A DNA stretch of 64,000 nucleotides from Talpa occidentalis (taxonomy: Eukaryota; Chordata; Mammalia; Eulipotyphla; Talpidae): assembly GCF_014898055.3 (NCBI RefSeq), contig NW_023605083.1, forward strand, positions 62,350,228 to 62,414,227, in the 5' to 3' direction. A program made the translations under genes and the position numbers. The notes beneath the pieces are model-generated. The model was not told the origin of the DNA. It ran no database searches and saw only the letters and a program-made list of their open reading frames with translations. This document shows, piece by piece, positions 22,901 through 34,359 of this stretch. The stretch's first letter is position 1; the number at the start of each line of letters is the position of its first letter.

Positions 22901-23735
22901 ACCCAAAGCAGTGATAGTGAAGGCAAAGATCAACAGCTGGGACTACATCAAATTAAAGAGCTTCTGCACAGCAAAAGAGACAATAACAAAAACAAAGAGA
23001 AACCCCACCAACTGGGAGAACATTTTTGCACACAACACTAATGATAAAGGACTGATCACAAAAATCTGCAAAGAGCTGATGAGACTCAACAACAACAAAG
23101 AAAATAAACCAGTCAAAAAATGGGCAGAAGAGCTAAAAAGAAACTTCTCTGAAGAAGAAATGCAAATGGCCTACAGGCATATGAAAAAATGTTCAACATC
23201 ACTTGTAATCAGGGAAATGCAAATCAAAACTACCATGAGATACCATCTCACACCAGTGAGAATGGCACATATTAAAAAAACTAGCAACAACAAATGTTGG
23301 CGAGGGTGTGGAGAAAAAGGAACTCTCCTCTACTGTTGGTGGGAGTGCAAACTGGTTCAACCACTATGGAGAGCTGTGTGGAGATTTCTGGACCTACTAA
23401 ACATAGAGCTTCCATATGATCCAGCAATTCCACTCCTAGGTATTTACCCAAAGGACACAGAAACATCAATTCCAAAGAGCACCTGCACGCCTATGTTTAT
23501 AGCAGCACTATTTACAACAGCTAAGCTTTGGAAACAACCCAAATGCCCAAAAATAGATGACTGGATCAAGAAGATGTGGTACATATATACCATGGAATAT
23601 TACTCAGCATTCAAAAAAGATAAACACATGCAATTTGCAGCAACATGGATGGTGCAGGAAGGGATCATGCTCAGCGAAATAAGCCAGAAAGAAAAAGAAA
23701 AATACCGGATGGTCTCACTCATAGCGGGAATCTAG
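19908..23735 (+). pseudogene. L1 ORF2 (endonuclease / reverse transcriptase), multiply disrupted
   Basis: ORF2p nicks target DNA and primes reverse transcription there. The start at 19908 opens MANTDANISILTLNVNGLN, the apurinic-type endonuclease N-terminus, followed by CCLQETHLA with the catalytic Glu. The endonuclease frame is lost at about 20240-20290. Further damage includes a TGA at 20473-20475, a TAG at 21156-21158, a TGA near 21625 and frame shifts near 22200 and 22660. RT motifs remain in pieces: [12 protein letters not shown] and RPISLMN (21192-21626), then [19 protein letters not shown] and the catalytic [10 protein letters not shown] (21690-22220). The last open piece (22677-23735, 352 codons) holds the C-terminal Cys-rich region ([18 protein letters not shown]) and ends at TAG 23733-23735. 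The full protein would be near 1,275 residues, as usual for L1. Confidence 0.95.
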
Positions 23736-23925
23736 AAAACTTAAATAATGGACCAGGAAAATGAATAACTATAAGAAAGTGAAAATCAAAATCAACAAAA
23801 AAATATGAACCAGAGACACTCTATGGGGGGTAGAGGGCGGGAGGGGAGGGATTGGGGTCAAAATAAGGGGGTTGCAATTGTATGGGGAATATAAAAATAA
23901 AATTTATTATTAAAAGAAAAAAACC
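23736..23925 (+). other. L1 3' UTR with G-rich tract and A-rich tail
   Basis: Short 3' UTR after ORF2. It contains a purine/G-run tract (about 23823-23872: ggggggtag..ggcggg..ggggaggg..ggggtc) and the family end gcaattgtatggggaatataaaaataaaattt, then A-rich sequence. A G-rich 3' UTR tract is a known L1 property. The same tract recurs in the truncated copies. Confidence 0.85.
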
Positions 23926-24535
23926 AACCACAGATCAATGGAACAGAATAGAGTTCAGAAATAAATTCGTGCATGTATGTTCAACTAATTTTCCACAAAG
24001 TTGCCAAGAATGCACAATAGGGAAAGAATAGTATCTTCAATAAATGGTGTTGGAAAACTTGAATATTCATACATAAAAGAACGAAACCAGACCCCTATTT
24101 TATATCACTCGTGAAAATTAACATAAAATGGGTTAAAAACAATCTTAATGAGAACTGAAAGTGTAAAACTCCTGGAAGAAGATATAGGGGGAAAGTTCCA
24201 TGATATCAAGCAATGCTTTTTTGAATCTGACACCAAAAGCAAAGGCAAAAATAAGCAAGCTGGACTACATCAAACTAAAAGGCTTCTACATAGCAAATGA
24301 AGCCAACAGAATGAAAAGGCAACTTATGGGATGGGAGAAAACATTTACAAAACATGTATCTGATGAGGAGTTAATATCCTAAATACATAAAGAACTCATA
24401 CAATTCAACAGTGGCAAAGAACAGAATTTAAAAACGGACAGAAGCTCTGAGTCTTCCCAAAGAAGACATACAAATGGTCAACAGGTACATGAAAATTTGT
24501 AATAATCAGTGATGGTGAAATGTAAGCAAAACTTC

Positions 24536-25799
24536 ATGCCTTGTGCTTCAAATTTTATTCAACGTATTTTCTAAGTATGTAACAAGAAAGAAGTTGTGAA
24601 GCATACATCGTAACAATGTTAATTTCTATGTCTTGACACTACTATTAAATGATTGACTTTTCATATTGTTCACATTTTTTTATCGCTGCTTTCTTATGGC
24701 TATAATTAGAAAAAGATTTTTTTAGAATATGAAAGATTAAAAGTACCTTAAAATCACATCGGGGTTTATTGCAGTCCTTTAATATTTCCTGATCCAGGAT
24801 GATAAATCCAACAACTTTCACCAGACTATTGCCAAAGAACCATCTCAAAAATCTTCCTCCAGTCATGAAGACAGAAAACCAGTGTGTCCTTGGGTATGTA
24901 TTGTAAAAATGGATGCAGGCCTGTGTGACTCTCTAGGGCTTTCCCTAGTTAGCACAGTTCTATCTGGTCCCTGCCCTCTGCTCACCTAAAGCAACCTCTG
25001 CACTGGTTGGTAGGTCACATACCCCAGCTTTGAGAAAGCACCAGTAGGGGTGATTTGCCTCCTTTAATCCTAATGATTACTAGGACATTACAAAAATAAG
25101 ACTTATCTGTGGGTTTATATTGTTATTAAATTAAATCTCCTGAGAATGTCAGAGTTATGCATAAACCATGGTTATTAATCCTTGCATCAATTCCAAAAGA
25201 TCACTGCAAAAATAGACTGTGAATAAACCTACCACGTCATACTGATTCAGAGGGCAGTGTCACTTTCCTCACATTATAATGTGCTGCTGAGCTGCTGAGC
25301 TGTTGAGGGACGAAATGAAGGTTTCTTCTTCCCTGAGGTTCTATATTTCTCAAAACTGGAAAATTCCTTTCCAGCAGCCTTGTCATTACTACACACTTCC
25401 TGAGGCTTTATTTATCCAGCATGGTCACTATAAGAATAGGGCACTATTTATAAATGTTAGAAAATGCTCCTAGCATCCTTTTGAATTTATTCAAGACAAA
25501 GAAAATCCATCACATGAGGAGATGCACTTTCATAATTTGTGCAACTGGCAAGGAGAAGGGAGAACCATCTGCATTAATTGTCTAATGTTTTAGTCGCTTT
25601 GAAAAAAAAAAGAGGGGTAGTAATTTTAGGAAGTAATTTGCAAAGCTACTTTAAATATGGTGTTAACAATTCAAATGCATTATGTTTCAGTTTTCTGAAA
25701 TGAGTCCATAAATCAAATTAAATCAAATTAAATCAAACTGAAATTGAATAGAGCAGGATCTCCAAGATTTGTCTTGTGAAATGTTGTGTTCAGCCTTGT
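24536..25799. other. Intergenic stretch
   Basis: Unassigned. Contains a gctgagctgctgagctg short repeat near 25281-25300. No gene seen. Confidence 0.55.
25710..25738. repeat. Short AAATCAAATT-type tandem repeat
   Basis: Three near-identical units of taaatcaaat. Confidence 0.85.
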
Positions 25800-26460
25800 G
25801 TTTCTGTGCTTATGTTAGCCCTTAAATCTTGGAGCTTGTATTCTTTCTGTCAAGGTCACCAGCAATCACCATAGGACCAAGTCAGATGGGCACTCCCAGG
25901 CCAACACCTCTCATCATCTCAGCAGCATTTGACCAAGCTGACCCCTTTCTCCTTGAGGAATAGCCTCCTTCCTCTCACAATCAGCACACACCCGATTTTC
26001 TCCAATTTCTCTGGCAAATGTTCTCATTCTGCCTCATTAACTCATTAACTGGCTCTTTCTCAATTCAGTCTCTAAAAGTTGCCATTACTTACATCTCAAT
26101 CTTGGAGCCTCCTTCTTGCTCCATCTTACTCGCCCATGAAATCTGTGTTGCCTAATGATTAAACATCAACATGCTGAAAACTCCCAAATTTATACTCAAG
26201 TTTCCTTCTGAACTTTGGATTTCAATCTGACTTTCTTGGCAAACGTTTTTATTTGGATAACACATAGACATCTCAAACTGCACATCCAAATCCCAAATCA
26301 TGATTAAGAACATTTTCCGACTTAAACTGTCTTTTTTTTTTTTTTTTAATACAATCTTTAGCAACTGAGTGAATGATACCACACCATGCAGGTATTCAAT
26401 CCAAAAACCTGGAATCATTTCTGTTTTACCTTCTGCCTCACCAAGTCCTGTTGTCCTGAA
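25800..26460 (+). repeat. L2 element
   Basis: Old LINE-2 text: ctcatcatctcagcagcatttgaccaagctgacccc, cttggagcctccttcttgctccatcttactcgccc, cagacatctcaaactgcacatcc-like line at 26267-26290 and attcaatccaaaaacctggaatcatttctg. Poly-T at 26331-26347 is a later insertion or expansion. ORFs here are L2 remnants. Confidence 0.7.
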
Positions 26461-26639
26461 ACCCCAGATGGAAACAGCAATCTTTTTATAACCTAATCTT
26501 GGAAGTGACAGACCATCACTTCTGTTATGTTATGTTCACTAGAGATGAGTCATAAATCCAGACCACACATTAGGAATGGAGATTCCACATTTGGGGGTCC
26601 ACATTGAGGCAGCCTACAACACTCCACCACTGTCCTAAC

Positions 26640-27574
26640 TTGGCCAGGACTGCTCTGCTCCTGCTGTAATGCTCCAAGCTTTGCCAGTAGTGTCTCTCCT
26701 TACATGGCCTAGTGGAAACAGTTGTCGATGTTTCTCTTGGATTGCAGCACCTGGCATAGGGCCTAGCAATGATGTACTGAGTTGAATGGAACTGTCCGTC
26801 TCTAAGCCATGGTTAAGATATATAAATGGTGCTGATGGGTGGAACGAAACTGAGAAATAATACTCGTAGGTCCATGTTTCCTTTGGAGGTGATCTAATGC
26901 ATTGTTTTCCTTTCATTTCCACAGTGCTTTAAAACCACCCCTCTGATTTTTGAGGAGCATGCTAGGCATCTGGAACACTCATTAATGTAATGAAAGAAGA
27001 GACAGGTAGTGAGAAATAGGCATGAATTTGTCATCCTGGCAGGGGTTTAAATGACAGTTTTCTTTTCTGTGTTTCTTCACAATTTCAGGGAACTCTCAAT
27101 GAGGCCCAGAATTGCAGCAGGGAGATGAGATGAGGACACAGAAGGAAAGCCACAGGGCACTCAGGCACCAGTTGTATTATAAGAGCAACCAAGGAAAGGC
27201 AATTGCTTACCACTGCCCTCAGGTTCCCAAATAACAAAGGCCAGAAAAGGTCCAAATTAAACTGACTCCATCCTTGTAAACAAACTTTCCAGAGTGCCTG
27301 CCTGCCATTTTCCCCGTAGTGAGCCTTGTAAATAACACAGATAATCTCCTTTCACCTCTTCCAAAAGCATAGATTTCAATTACCTAGCAACACGCAGCGC
27401 CAGTTCTGCTTCCTTTCAGTGTTGAGTATGCCTCCAAACAATTATTTTCAAGCTACAAAGCATAACTGCATATGAGCTAACATTTTAAATACCACTCAAG
27501 AAGATAAAAAATAAGACGTGAGAGTAAGTGCAGAAAATCTCTTTCAATGCTCCCCTCTTCTATCAAAAATATAT
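26640..27574. other. Intergenic stretch
   Basis: Nothing recognised. The 95-codon minus-strand ORF at 26635-26922 has no known domain. Confidence 0.5.
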
Positions 27575-27831
27575 GGGGTCTCCCCGGTGGCGCAGCGGTT
27601 GAGCGCTGGGTTGTGAAGCTGCCCGCGGCCTCTGCGACGCCGGTTCGATCCCTGGCTGCTCCCCGGCCACCGGAGGAGGGTCCCACATGGCGCGCAGACC
27701 TCTCCTGCCGCCCGCTGCTCCCCTCAGCAGTGTACTTCGGTCCTTCTGCCTGCTCTGCTCCCCGCTCTGGCTCTGGTGAATTCTCTCACCCTCCCGCGCT
27801 TCTGACTGTACCCAGTGCTTGTATAAAAAAA

Positions 27832-27870
<39 letters not shown>

Positions 27871-27873
27871 ATC
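27575..27873 (+). mobile_element. tRNA-derived SINE, young full-length copy
   Basis: Best-preserved copy of the window's SINE. The head has a pol III A box TGGCGCAGCGG (27588-27598) and a B box GGTTCGATCC (27642-27651), both perfect matches to tRNA promoter rules. The body follows (cagacctctcctgc, cccctcagcagtgtac, ctctggtgaattctctcacc), with an (AAAT)n tail (27826-27873) and then A and TA runs to 27905. It keeps many CpGs, unlike the other copies. It inserted at an A/T-rich site and the TSD is not clear. Confidence 0.92.
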
Positions 27874-28160
27874 CTAAAAAAAAAAAAAATATATATATAT
27901 ATATACCGCCAAAGCCTACATTCCTAGGGAAGAAGGGCATGGTTTCATTTATTCACTCTTTCATCATAAAGTAGGTAAAGGTTTCCACTGCCTCTGAAAG
28001 TACAGCATTTCTATGAAAGCTTTCATACGCCAAAAAAGCAGAAGCAGTTACCGTGAATGCATATGGAAAATTTTTCAAGCATTCGCAGATCCCCAGGAAT
28101 AGCAAACCAAATCATACCAAATAGTACATAAAACTTCACTCACATATGCTAAGAGCAGGG

Positions 28161-28375
28161 ATGATGTCATACACATGCAGCCTGTATGACGTCATACCCC
28201 AGCAAGGAGCTGGGCAGGTCGCTCTCACTGCTTGGAGTACCCGGCGTCTCCGTGCACGTTGCTTTAAAGCAAACCTAAACATGGCGGCTGCTTTTCCATC
28301 TTTTTAGTCACAAATTCTCTTTGAATTTAGTCGAAAATCCTCTTTGAATTTCTTTGTGCTGAGAAAAAAGGTACT
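28161..28375 (+). promoter_or_regulatory. CRE/YY1 promoter-like patch
   Basis: An isolated CpG-bearing patch in AT-rich DNA. It contains a perfect CRE palindrome TGACGTCA (28187-28194), a half-matched copy TGATGTCA 25 bp upstream (28162-28169), both followed by TAC, and an ATGGCGGC core of a YY1 site (28281-28288, in aaacatggcggc). GTACCCGGCGTCTCCGTGCACG lies between. A gt-type donor (gaaaaaaggtactaacc) sits about 80 bp after the YY1 site. These parts are those of a small pol II promoter and first exon; no ORF or recognised gene follows, so an ncRNA start, an enhancer or an old LTR remnant are all possible. Confidence 0.4.
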
Positions 28376-29087
28376 AACCTAGGCTTTTTTATAAAAGTGA
28401 GATGGCATAATGTGAATTTTCAAAAAGTAGGGGATTGGTGTAAGAAGCTCTACAATACATGAGAGTTCCGCTAGCTATGGGAGTCACAGCGATAGAAGAC
28501 AAAAAACTCAGTCTTTCATAGAGAGATGCAAATACAGAATGGCGACAGAGAAGAAGACATCCCACTTGGACTGGGGATGAAATGAGACATCTCAGGGATG
28601 TAAAGAGTAGGAGGAATCTTAAAGGACAGCCATGAATGGATAAAAATAAACAGGGGGACTAACATTCCAGCAGATAGAAAAACAGGTTGAACGTCATGGA
28701 GGTCAGACAGAGCTTGGTGCTATCAAATCACTGCAGTTTTGCCTTGAACAAAGAATGTGAGGAAGTGCAGACAGGAGGAGCAGGAGGAGCGGTAAGCAGA
28801 GGATTGTCATGTGACTATGTGTGGAGTTTATCCAAACAACAGCAAGAAATTATAAAACATTCCAAGCCAGAGAATGCTGTGTCAGATTTTTATAGTAGAA
28901 GGAGCTCTCTAACATTGGTGTGGAGAAATGACTGGCAGGGAGAACCATTAGGGGGCTGTTATAGTAAAGAGCTAATAAATTAATGAGTGCTTAAAATAAG
29001 ACAAGAAGGAAGGGATAAATTAGAAAGGCCTTCAGAATGTAAACCTGATAAGACTCAGATTAAATACAGGGTTAAGAATAAAGAAAG

Positions 29088-29372
29088 CACTGGAAGGGAT
29101 CATGCTCAGCGAAATAAGCCAAAAAGAAAAAGAAAAATACCGGATGGTCTCACTCATAGCAGGAATCTAGAAAACTTAAATAAGGGACCAGGAAAATGAA
29201 TATAAGAAAGTGAAAATCAAAATCAACAAAAAACTATGAACCAGAGACACTTTTTGGGGGTGGGGGGGGGAGGGGAAGGATTGGGGTCAGAATGGGGCGT
29301 TTGCAATTGTATGGGGGAATATAAAAATAAAATTTAATATTTAAAAAAAATAAATAAATAAATAAAAAAAAA
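29088..29372 (+). mobile_element. 5'-truncated L1 3' end with TSD
   Basis: About 285 bp of the L1 3' end starting in cactggaagggatcatgctcagcg, with G-rich tract, gcaattgtatgggggaatataaaa and an A-rich tail. The 14-bp TSD aagaataaagaaag occurs at 29074-29087 and 29373-29386. The 70-codon ORF 28987-29199 crosses the insertion boundary and is chimeric, not a gene. Confidence 0.92.
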
Positions 29373-29386
29373 AAGAATAAAGAAAG

Positions 29387-30899
29387 TCGTCAGGATGACT
29401 CAGTTTAATGGCTCAGGAAGCTGCATAGAAGATGATGATAGTCACTGAACTGAGATCAAGGAATTCCTAGGTTTCAGGGAAGAAGATGTGTTTGCAATGG
29501 GCATACTGATGTTAGAGGACTTTGGATCAATTTTGTCCGGTACCATGATCTTGGGTTTATTTAAATTAAGACACATTTTTCATTATTTAAACTCTAAATG
29601 TTCAGAAAACATTCTAAATCAGATTTTATGATCTCTGAAATTATAATACCTTCCCAAGTTCTCTACTACAACTCCCTATAATAACATCCCTCATCCAAAC
29701 AGGGATGACATAGCTAGAGGAACAAATAATGGAGACTATCTTAGCTTGAAGATACAGCTTGCCCTGTTGGGTTAGCTGTTCATTTCATACTCTCTTATAT
29801 AGGACAATCTTGAGCCATGTAAATTTGGAAAAAAACCTGAATTTTACATGACTTTTACTTATTAAATGTATTCCACGTGCCAGTCCCTATTTAAAGTGTT
29901 TGCTTTAACCAATAAGAAGCAGCTACAAGTTGCTCTCTTTTAGTATCTAAATTTTATTTCCAAGGGAGATTAGCACTACAATTATGAACTCTGACTATAT
30001 GCATGTAAAATTGAGGTCCCAATGGAAAGGGAAATATACTCTTTTCTCTGTTTAGAAGAAAGCAAACCCAAAATCCTGTCCACACATCCAACATTTTAGA
30101 TACTGATATACCAAGACAACTAAGATCCCAAAAAGTTCATAATTAAAATTGTTTTGTAGGCAAAGTGATAAAATCCAGTCATCAAGTCTCCCATTCATAA
30201 TCCTGCAAGTTGCAACAGTAATGTGAACCCAATAGTAATAATTCAATAGAGAAACTCTCAGGTTTCTAGAGTCAATAGTTCCTGATGCTATCATTGCCTG
30301 TCCTTTGAAAGAAGTCATTACCTCCTATATCACCATAGGTAACTGGAATACTGAAATATTGTCTGAATAATGCCTTCAAAATTGAAGGCAGTTAAGTCCT
30401 GAGGTTTTTTTCTTTACTAAGGACCCAGGAAGTAGAAACCCTGCATGAATTGTCTGGTCTCCTAGAGTTCAGGCATACTTAAGCTGTGCTTGCTGGGAAA
30501 GTAACTTTTGGTCCCAGATAAAAGGAAGCATGTACTGACCTGCCACCCCAAGTTTAGATTAAGTCCCACCAGAACCCTGACTGATCTCATCAGTAACTAT
30601 GCATATATATTTGTTCACCCTCTAAGCCAGGTTTCCTGCTAAGATTATTGATATCAATTTGTAAAGAATCCCGGACAACTCATTCACATGTGAAAGAACA
30701 TATTCACTGTGGTCTTTGCAAAGCACACACCTCCCCTAATACTGGATAACCTTGTTGGCTGTTTCCCAGAATTCTCAGTTGCACTCATGAGAAGACAAAA
30801 TCATCACTTAACTAGTTTAATCTCTACCCTTGGTTGGTCATTCAAACATCAGTCTATAATATGAAGTGTATATCTGAAATTTAGATGCAGTGGTTTGGG
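29387..30899. other. Intergenic stretch
   Basis: Nothing recognised; AT-rich with chance ORFs under 90 codons. Confidence 0.55.
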
Positions 30900-31022
30900 G
30901 AGAAAAATTAATACTCAGTGGTCAGATGGACTTACATGAGAATTCTGCCTCATCACTTACTAGTTATGAGATTATGGACATCTCTTAACCTGTCAGAGTT
31001 TTAATTTTCTTGTCTGCAACAC
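30900..31022 (+). repeat. MIR fragment
   Basis: cttacatgagaattctgcctcatcacttactagttatgagattatggacatctcttaacctgtcagag follows the MIR core order. Confidence 0.7.
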
Positions 31023-31529
31023 AGACATTTTTTATTGCAATTCATAGAGAATGACTCTGGTTAATTTGGGAGAAAAAGAATTATCCTTTTGGAAGGATAA
31101 TAGGTAGTGTATGGAATCGTTGGAACACTGGAGGGCCAGGCAGGAACTAAAGACAGTCAGGTGGCAAGCACTATGGCCAAGATCTCAGCAGAAGAACAGC
31201 CTGGTCAGGGTGACACAGCTCTGCAGCTAGACACTGGGCCGAGCCAGTCACTGCCATCTCCAGTTACTGGGTACTGCGCCAGCACTGCCACAACTGTATC
31301 CTGCTCTTGGCACTACTGCCAACAAACATTTGATGCCACCACCACAGCAATGAATTCTAGCCCCTTCATTGTGTCCAAAGTCCCAGCAAAGGCTTCTGCT
31401 TGTCTGAGGTTTGGTCACTTATCCATGTCCTGCTAGCAGGGTTCACAAGAATAAATATTCACTTGCTCTTTCTTGTAGTGAGACCAAGGAGCTGCCTCCT
31501 ACTGAAACTCACACAAACTTAGGAAGAGG

Positions 31530-32215
31530 GTAAGAATGTTGACTTTGGCCTGTATGGAAGACAATATGGAAGTTTCTCGATTAAAAATAGATCTACCAAT
31601 CAGATCCCACAATTCTACTTCTAGGTATCTACCTGAAGAATGCAAAAACACTACTTCAAAAGGATACGTGCACGCCTATGTCTGTTGCAGCATTATTTAT
31701 TATAGGCAAGTTATAGAAACAACCTAAGTGCCCAGCGACAGGAATGGGTTAGGAAGATGTCGTGTATATATACACCATGGAATACTACTCAACCATTAAA
31801 AAAAAAAAAACAGATTAACTCTTGCCATTTGTGAGAACGTGGATAGAACTGGAGGGGAGAATGCTAAGCTGAAAGAGAAAGACAGTGTATGGTTTCACTT
31901 ATTTGTGGACTAAAGAAAAACAAAACAAAGGGTCAGACAAAACCAAGCCAAAAACCAACCCTAGAAATCTGTGTGTAAAATTGAAAGGGGGGAGAGGGAT
32001 AGCAAAACAGGGAGAGGGGCAAATGGACCACGGTGCCTTGGTGGTGTGGCAATGTATATCTGAAGAGGTGGAGCCTATACCTGTGCTCTGATTATTTGCC
32101 TCTTTCCTCCCAGCTCCATCCACCCCAGAAACCACTAATCTTTTCCTATTGTCTTCATAGTTTTGCCTTTACATTGTTGTAAACCAATGTAACCTCAATG
32201 GAAAAAAACAAGAAC
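31530..32215 (+). mobile_element. Old L1: ORF2 C-terminus and 3' UTR
   Basis: Diverged L1 of a different, older family. It shows the ORF2 end (tctacttctaggtatctacc, catggaatactactcaaccattaaaa, cttgccatttgtgagaac) and a 3' UTR with gaaagggg..agggatagc and acattgttgtaaaccaatgt before an A-rich end. An 85-bp patch at 32083-32170 has replaced or been added to the 3' UTR and matches 33075-33172. Confidence 0.8.
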
Positions 32216-32402
32216 AACAAAACTTCACTATAGAGGATCATACTTTTCTTTCAAAGATATTTTTATGACTTTTACTTGATCATAAAATGACATCTGTAGT
32301 TGTTGACTATGTGTATAAATATCCCTCAATCAAAACATGAATTGAATAATATTATTGTACCTGACTACATAAATTCTTTTTTTAACTTATTTTTTAGAAT
32401 AG

Positions 32403-32801
32403 ATGACTGGATCAAGAAGATGTGGTACATATACACAATGGAATATTACTCAGCAATTAAAAAGATAAACACATGCAGTTTGCAGCAACATGGATGGAGC
32501 TAGAAGGGATCATGCTCAGTGAAATAAGTCAGAAAGAAAAATACCAGATGGTCTCACTCATAGCAGGAATTTAGAAAACCTAAATAAGGGACCAGGAAAA
32601 AGACTAATTAATACAAAGTAAAAATCAAAATCAACAAGCAACTATGGACCAGAGACACACTGGGGGGGGGGGGAGTGGAAGGATTAGGGTCAAAATAAGG
32701 GGCGGTGCAATTGTATGGGGAATATAACCAAAATGAAAATGCATACATTGTGCAAAAATGAAAAGTGATGTAAGAATTATATAAACTAAAATATTAAAAA
32801 A
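32403..32801 (+). mobile_element. 5'-truncated L1 3' end inserted in older L1
   Basis: Plus-strand copy beginning atgactggatcaagaagatgtgg, with G-run (32665-32675) and the longer 3' UTR variant (aaaatgcatacattgtgcaaaaatg...). The short TSD agaatag occurs at 32396-32402 and 32802-32808. The right TSD is the first part of the older minus-strand L1 (agaatagttttaag...). Confidence 0.85.
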
Positions 32802-32807
32802 AGAATA

Positions 32808-33500
32808 GTTTTAAGTTTACAATAAAACTGAGAAGGTAAAGAGATTTCCCCTTCACTAACTTACCCCACATATGAATACCTTCTCCATTACCACATCACT
32901 CACCAGGATGGTACATGTTTTACCAAGAATGAATTTGCACTGACACATTACAATCACTCTAAGTCCAAAATTTCCAGGGTTCATTCTTGGTATCATACAT
33001 TCTATGGGTTTGGATCAACCCATATAGCCATCATTATATCATACAGAGTATTTTTACTACCCGAAAAATTCTGTGTGCTCTGACTATTCACCTCTTTCCT
33101 CCCAGCTCCACCCACCCCCAGAAACCACTGATCTTTTCCTACTGTCTTCATAGTTTGGCCTTTTCTACAATGTCAGGTAGTTGAAATCATACAGTTGCAA
33201 GCCCTTTCAGATTGGCTCTTTCTCTTAGTAATAGCAGTTAAGTGTCCTTCACGTCTTCTCAAGACTTGATAGCTCATTTCTTTTCAGCAATGAGAAATAT
33301 TCCACTGTCTGGATGTGCCAGTTTAATTATTCACTCACCTAGTGGATCATTGCTTCTCTGTCAGTGACTAATTGAAAACAGTGTTTTGGTTGCTTCCAAG
33401 TTTTAGCAATTATGAATAAGGCTGCTATGAACACCTATGTGCAGGTAAATACCAAGGAACATGATAACTGCATTGTATGGTAAGACTATGTTTAGCTTTG
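32808..33500 (-). mobile_element. Old L1 (L1M class) on the minus strand
   Basis: Complement of a common old mammalian L1 3' region: caccaggatggtacatgtt, gttcattcttggtatcatacattctatgggtttgga, catacagagta, ctgatcttttcctactgtcttcatag, gatagctcatttcttttcag, attatgaataaggctgctatgaac. Old, with no TSD visible. Confidence 0.75.
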
Positions 33501-34359
33501 TAACTTCAGCATCTTTGAACAGTAGCTACATTTAGGACTTTGCACAGAATTTTCAGGCTGATTTCTTGATATTGTCAGTGGGGCCGGATGAATCAGAAAG
33601 AAGTGCTGATTTGAGGACAAGGTAAACAGGTTAGAGGTCTCAGAGAATCGTTTCACTGTCCCTGTAACACACTGGAGTATCAAATAGACAAGGGTGGTAC
33701 CTAGAGAAGCAGTGTAGTCCATCTGTGGGGGCAAGAAGAGAAAGATGTGAAAATGTGACATGCTAAATGAATGACTCAAAAAATAATTGTTGTGATGAGT
33801 GGGAGTCCTGGCACACCCCTCTTATCTGCTCGTTAGAGGCCAATTTGGATCTTCTACCATTTGGCTGTCAGATCCCCTTCTTCCTGATTTATGCCTATGG
33901 TAACTGTTCTATGAACTCATCTACAGGCTCTCTTGCCTTCCATTGGGTCTGGCCAATGCCAGAATTAAAGGTTCTCCCATGATGTTACTGTATTCCTCAA
34001 ACAAAGATCTTAGCTCCTATTACGAAGCTCATCTCAACACAGTCATCATTGCCTTCAGTTTCCAGTAACTGGTTTTATGGAGGTGGTTAAGAGCAACTGT
34101 TAGTAGTTCACAGCTTCTGCACTTTTTCTTGAGTTCTTGGCATCTTCTACCTTTGTGTATCTCCCTTCATTTATTTGAGTGGGTCATCTACTTAGTGTTG
34201 GGACCCAGACAGCAGGCTCAAGACATACAGGCTATAAATCAACCATTTCAATAGGCAGTTTTTCTTTTTGGAAGTTCCTGCTAATATATAATTAAATACT
34301 CCACTTTCTACATGTGCTCATTTTTCACATTGGAAATCTGGTATTCATTTAGACTTTAT
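33501..34359. other. Intergenic stretch
   Basis: Nothing recognised beyond chance ORFs under 100 codons. Confidence 0.5.

Larger units (their letters stand above)
17822..23925 (+). mobile_element. Nearly full-length LINE-1, about 6.1 kb, inactive
   Basis: Autonomous non-LTR retrotransposon with the complete L1 plan: CpG-rich 5' UTR (about 17822-18758), ORF1 (18759-19834), short inter-ORF spacer, ORF2 (19908-23735), G-rich 3' UTR and A-rich end. It is inserted in an older L1: left flank ...gacattggcattaaaaa and right flank ccacagatcaatggaacag together rebuild an ordinary L1 ORF2 stretch. The exact junctions are hidden in A-runs, so the TSD cannot be fixed. ORF1 and ORF2 both carry stops and frameshifts, so it cannot move, but the long open pieces and retained CpGs say it is fairly young. 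Its 3' end is shared by the truncated copies at 3.5, 4.9, 17.2, 29.1 and 32.4 kb, so this family was active in this lineage. Confidence 0.95.
17050..24535 (+). mobile_element. Older L1 ORF2 fragment, split by two younger L1s
   Basis: Three diverged pieces read on as one old L1 ORF2. About 17100-17208 holds gaaatagaagaaacaatcctaaaattc (EIEE..ILKFIW). 17722-17821 holds gtgggggcatcacatttc to gacattggcatt. About 23926-24535 holds cagatcaatggaacagaatag through a LDYIKLKGFYIANEA-like frame at 24200-24382 to cacatgg-type helicase-like tail sequence. The young L1s at 17209-17709 and 17822-23925 interrupt it. No 3' UTR or tail is visible, so the fragment is incomplete at both ends. Confidence 0.85.

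Noticed and set aside
27575..27660. Possible tRNA gene with perfect A and B boxes
   Set aside because: It is the tRNA-like head of a SINE, with the SINE body and AAAT tail attached.
28987..29199. 70-codon ORF
   Set aside because: It crosses the left TSD into a truncated L1, so it is chimeric.
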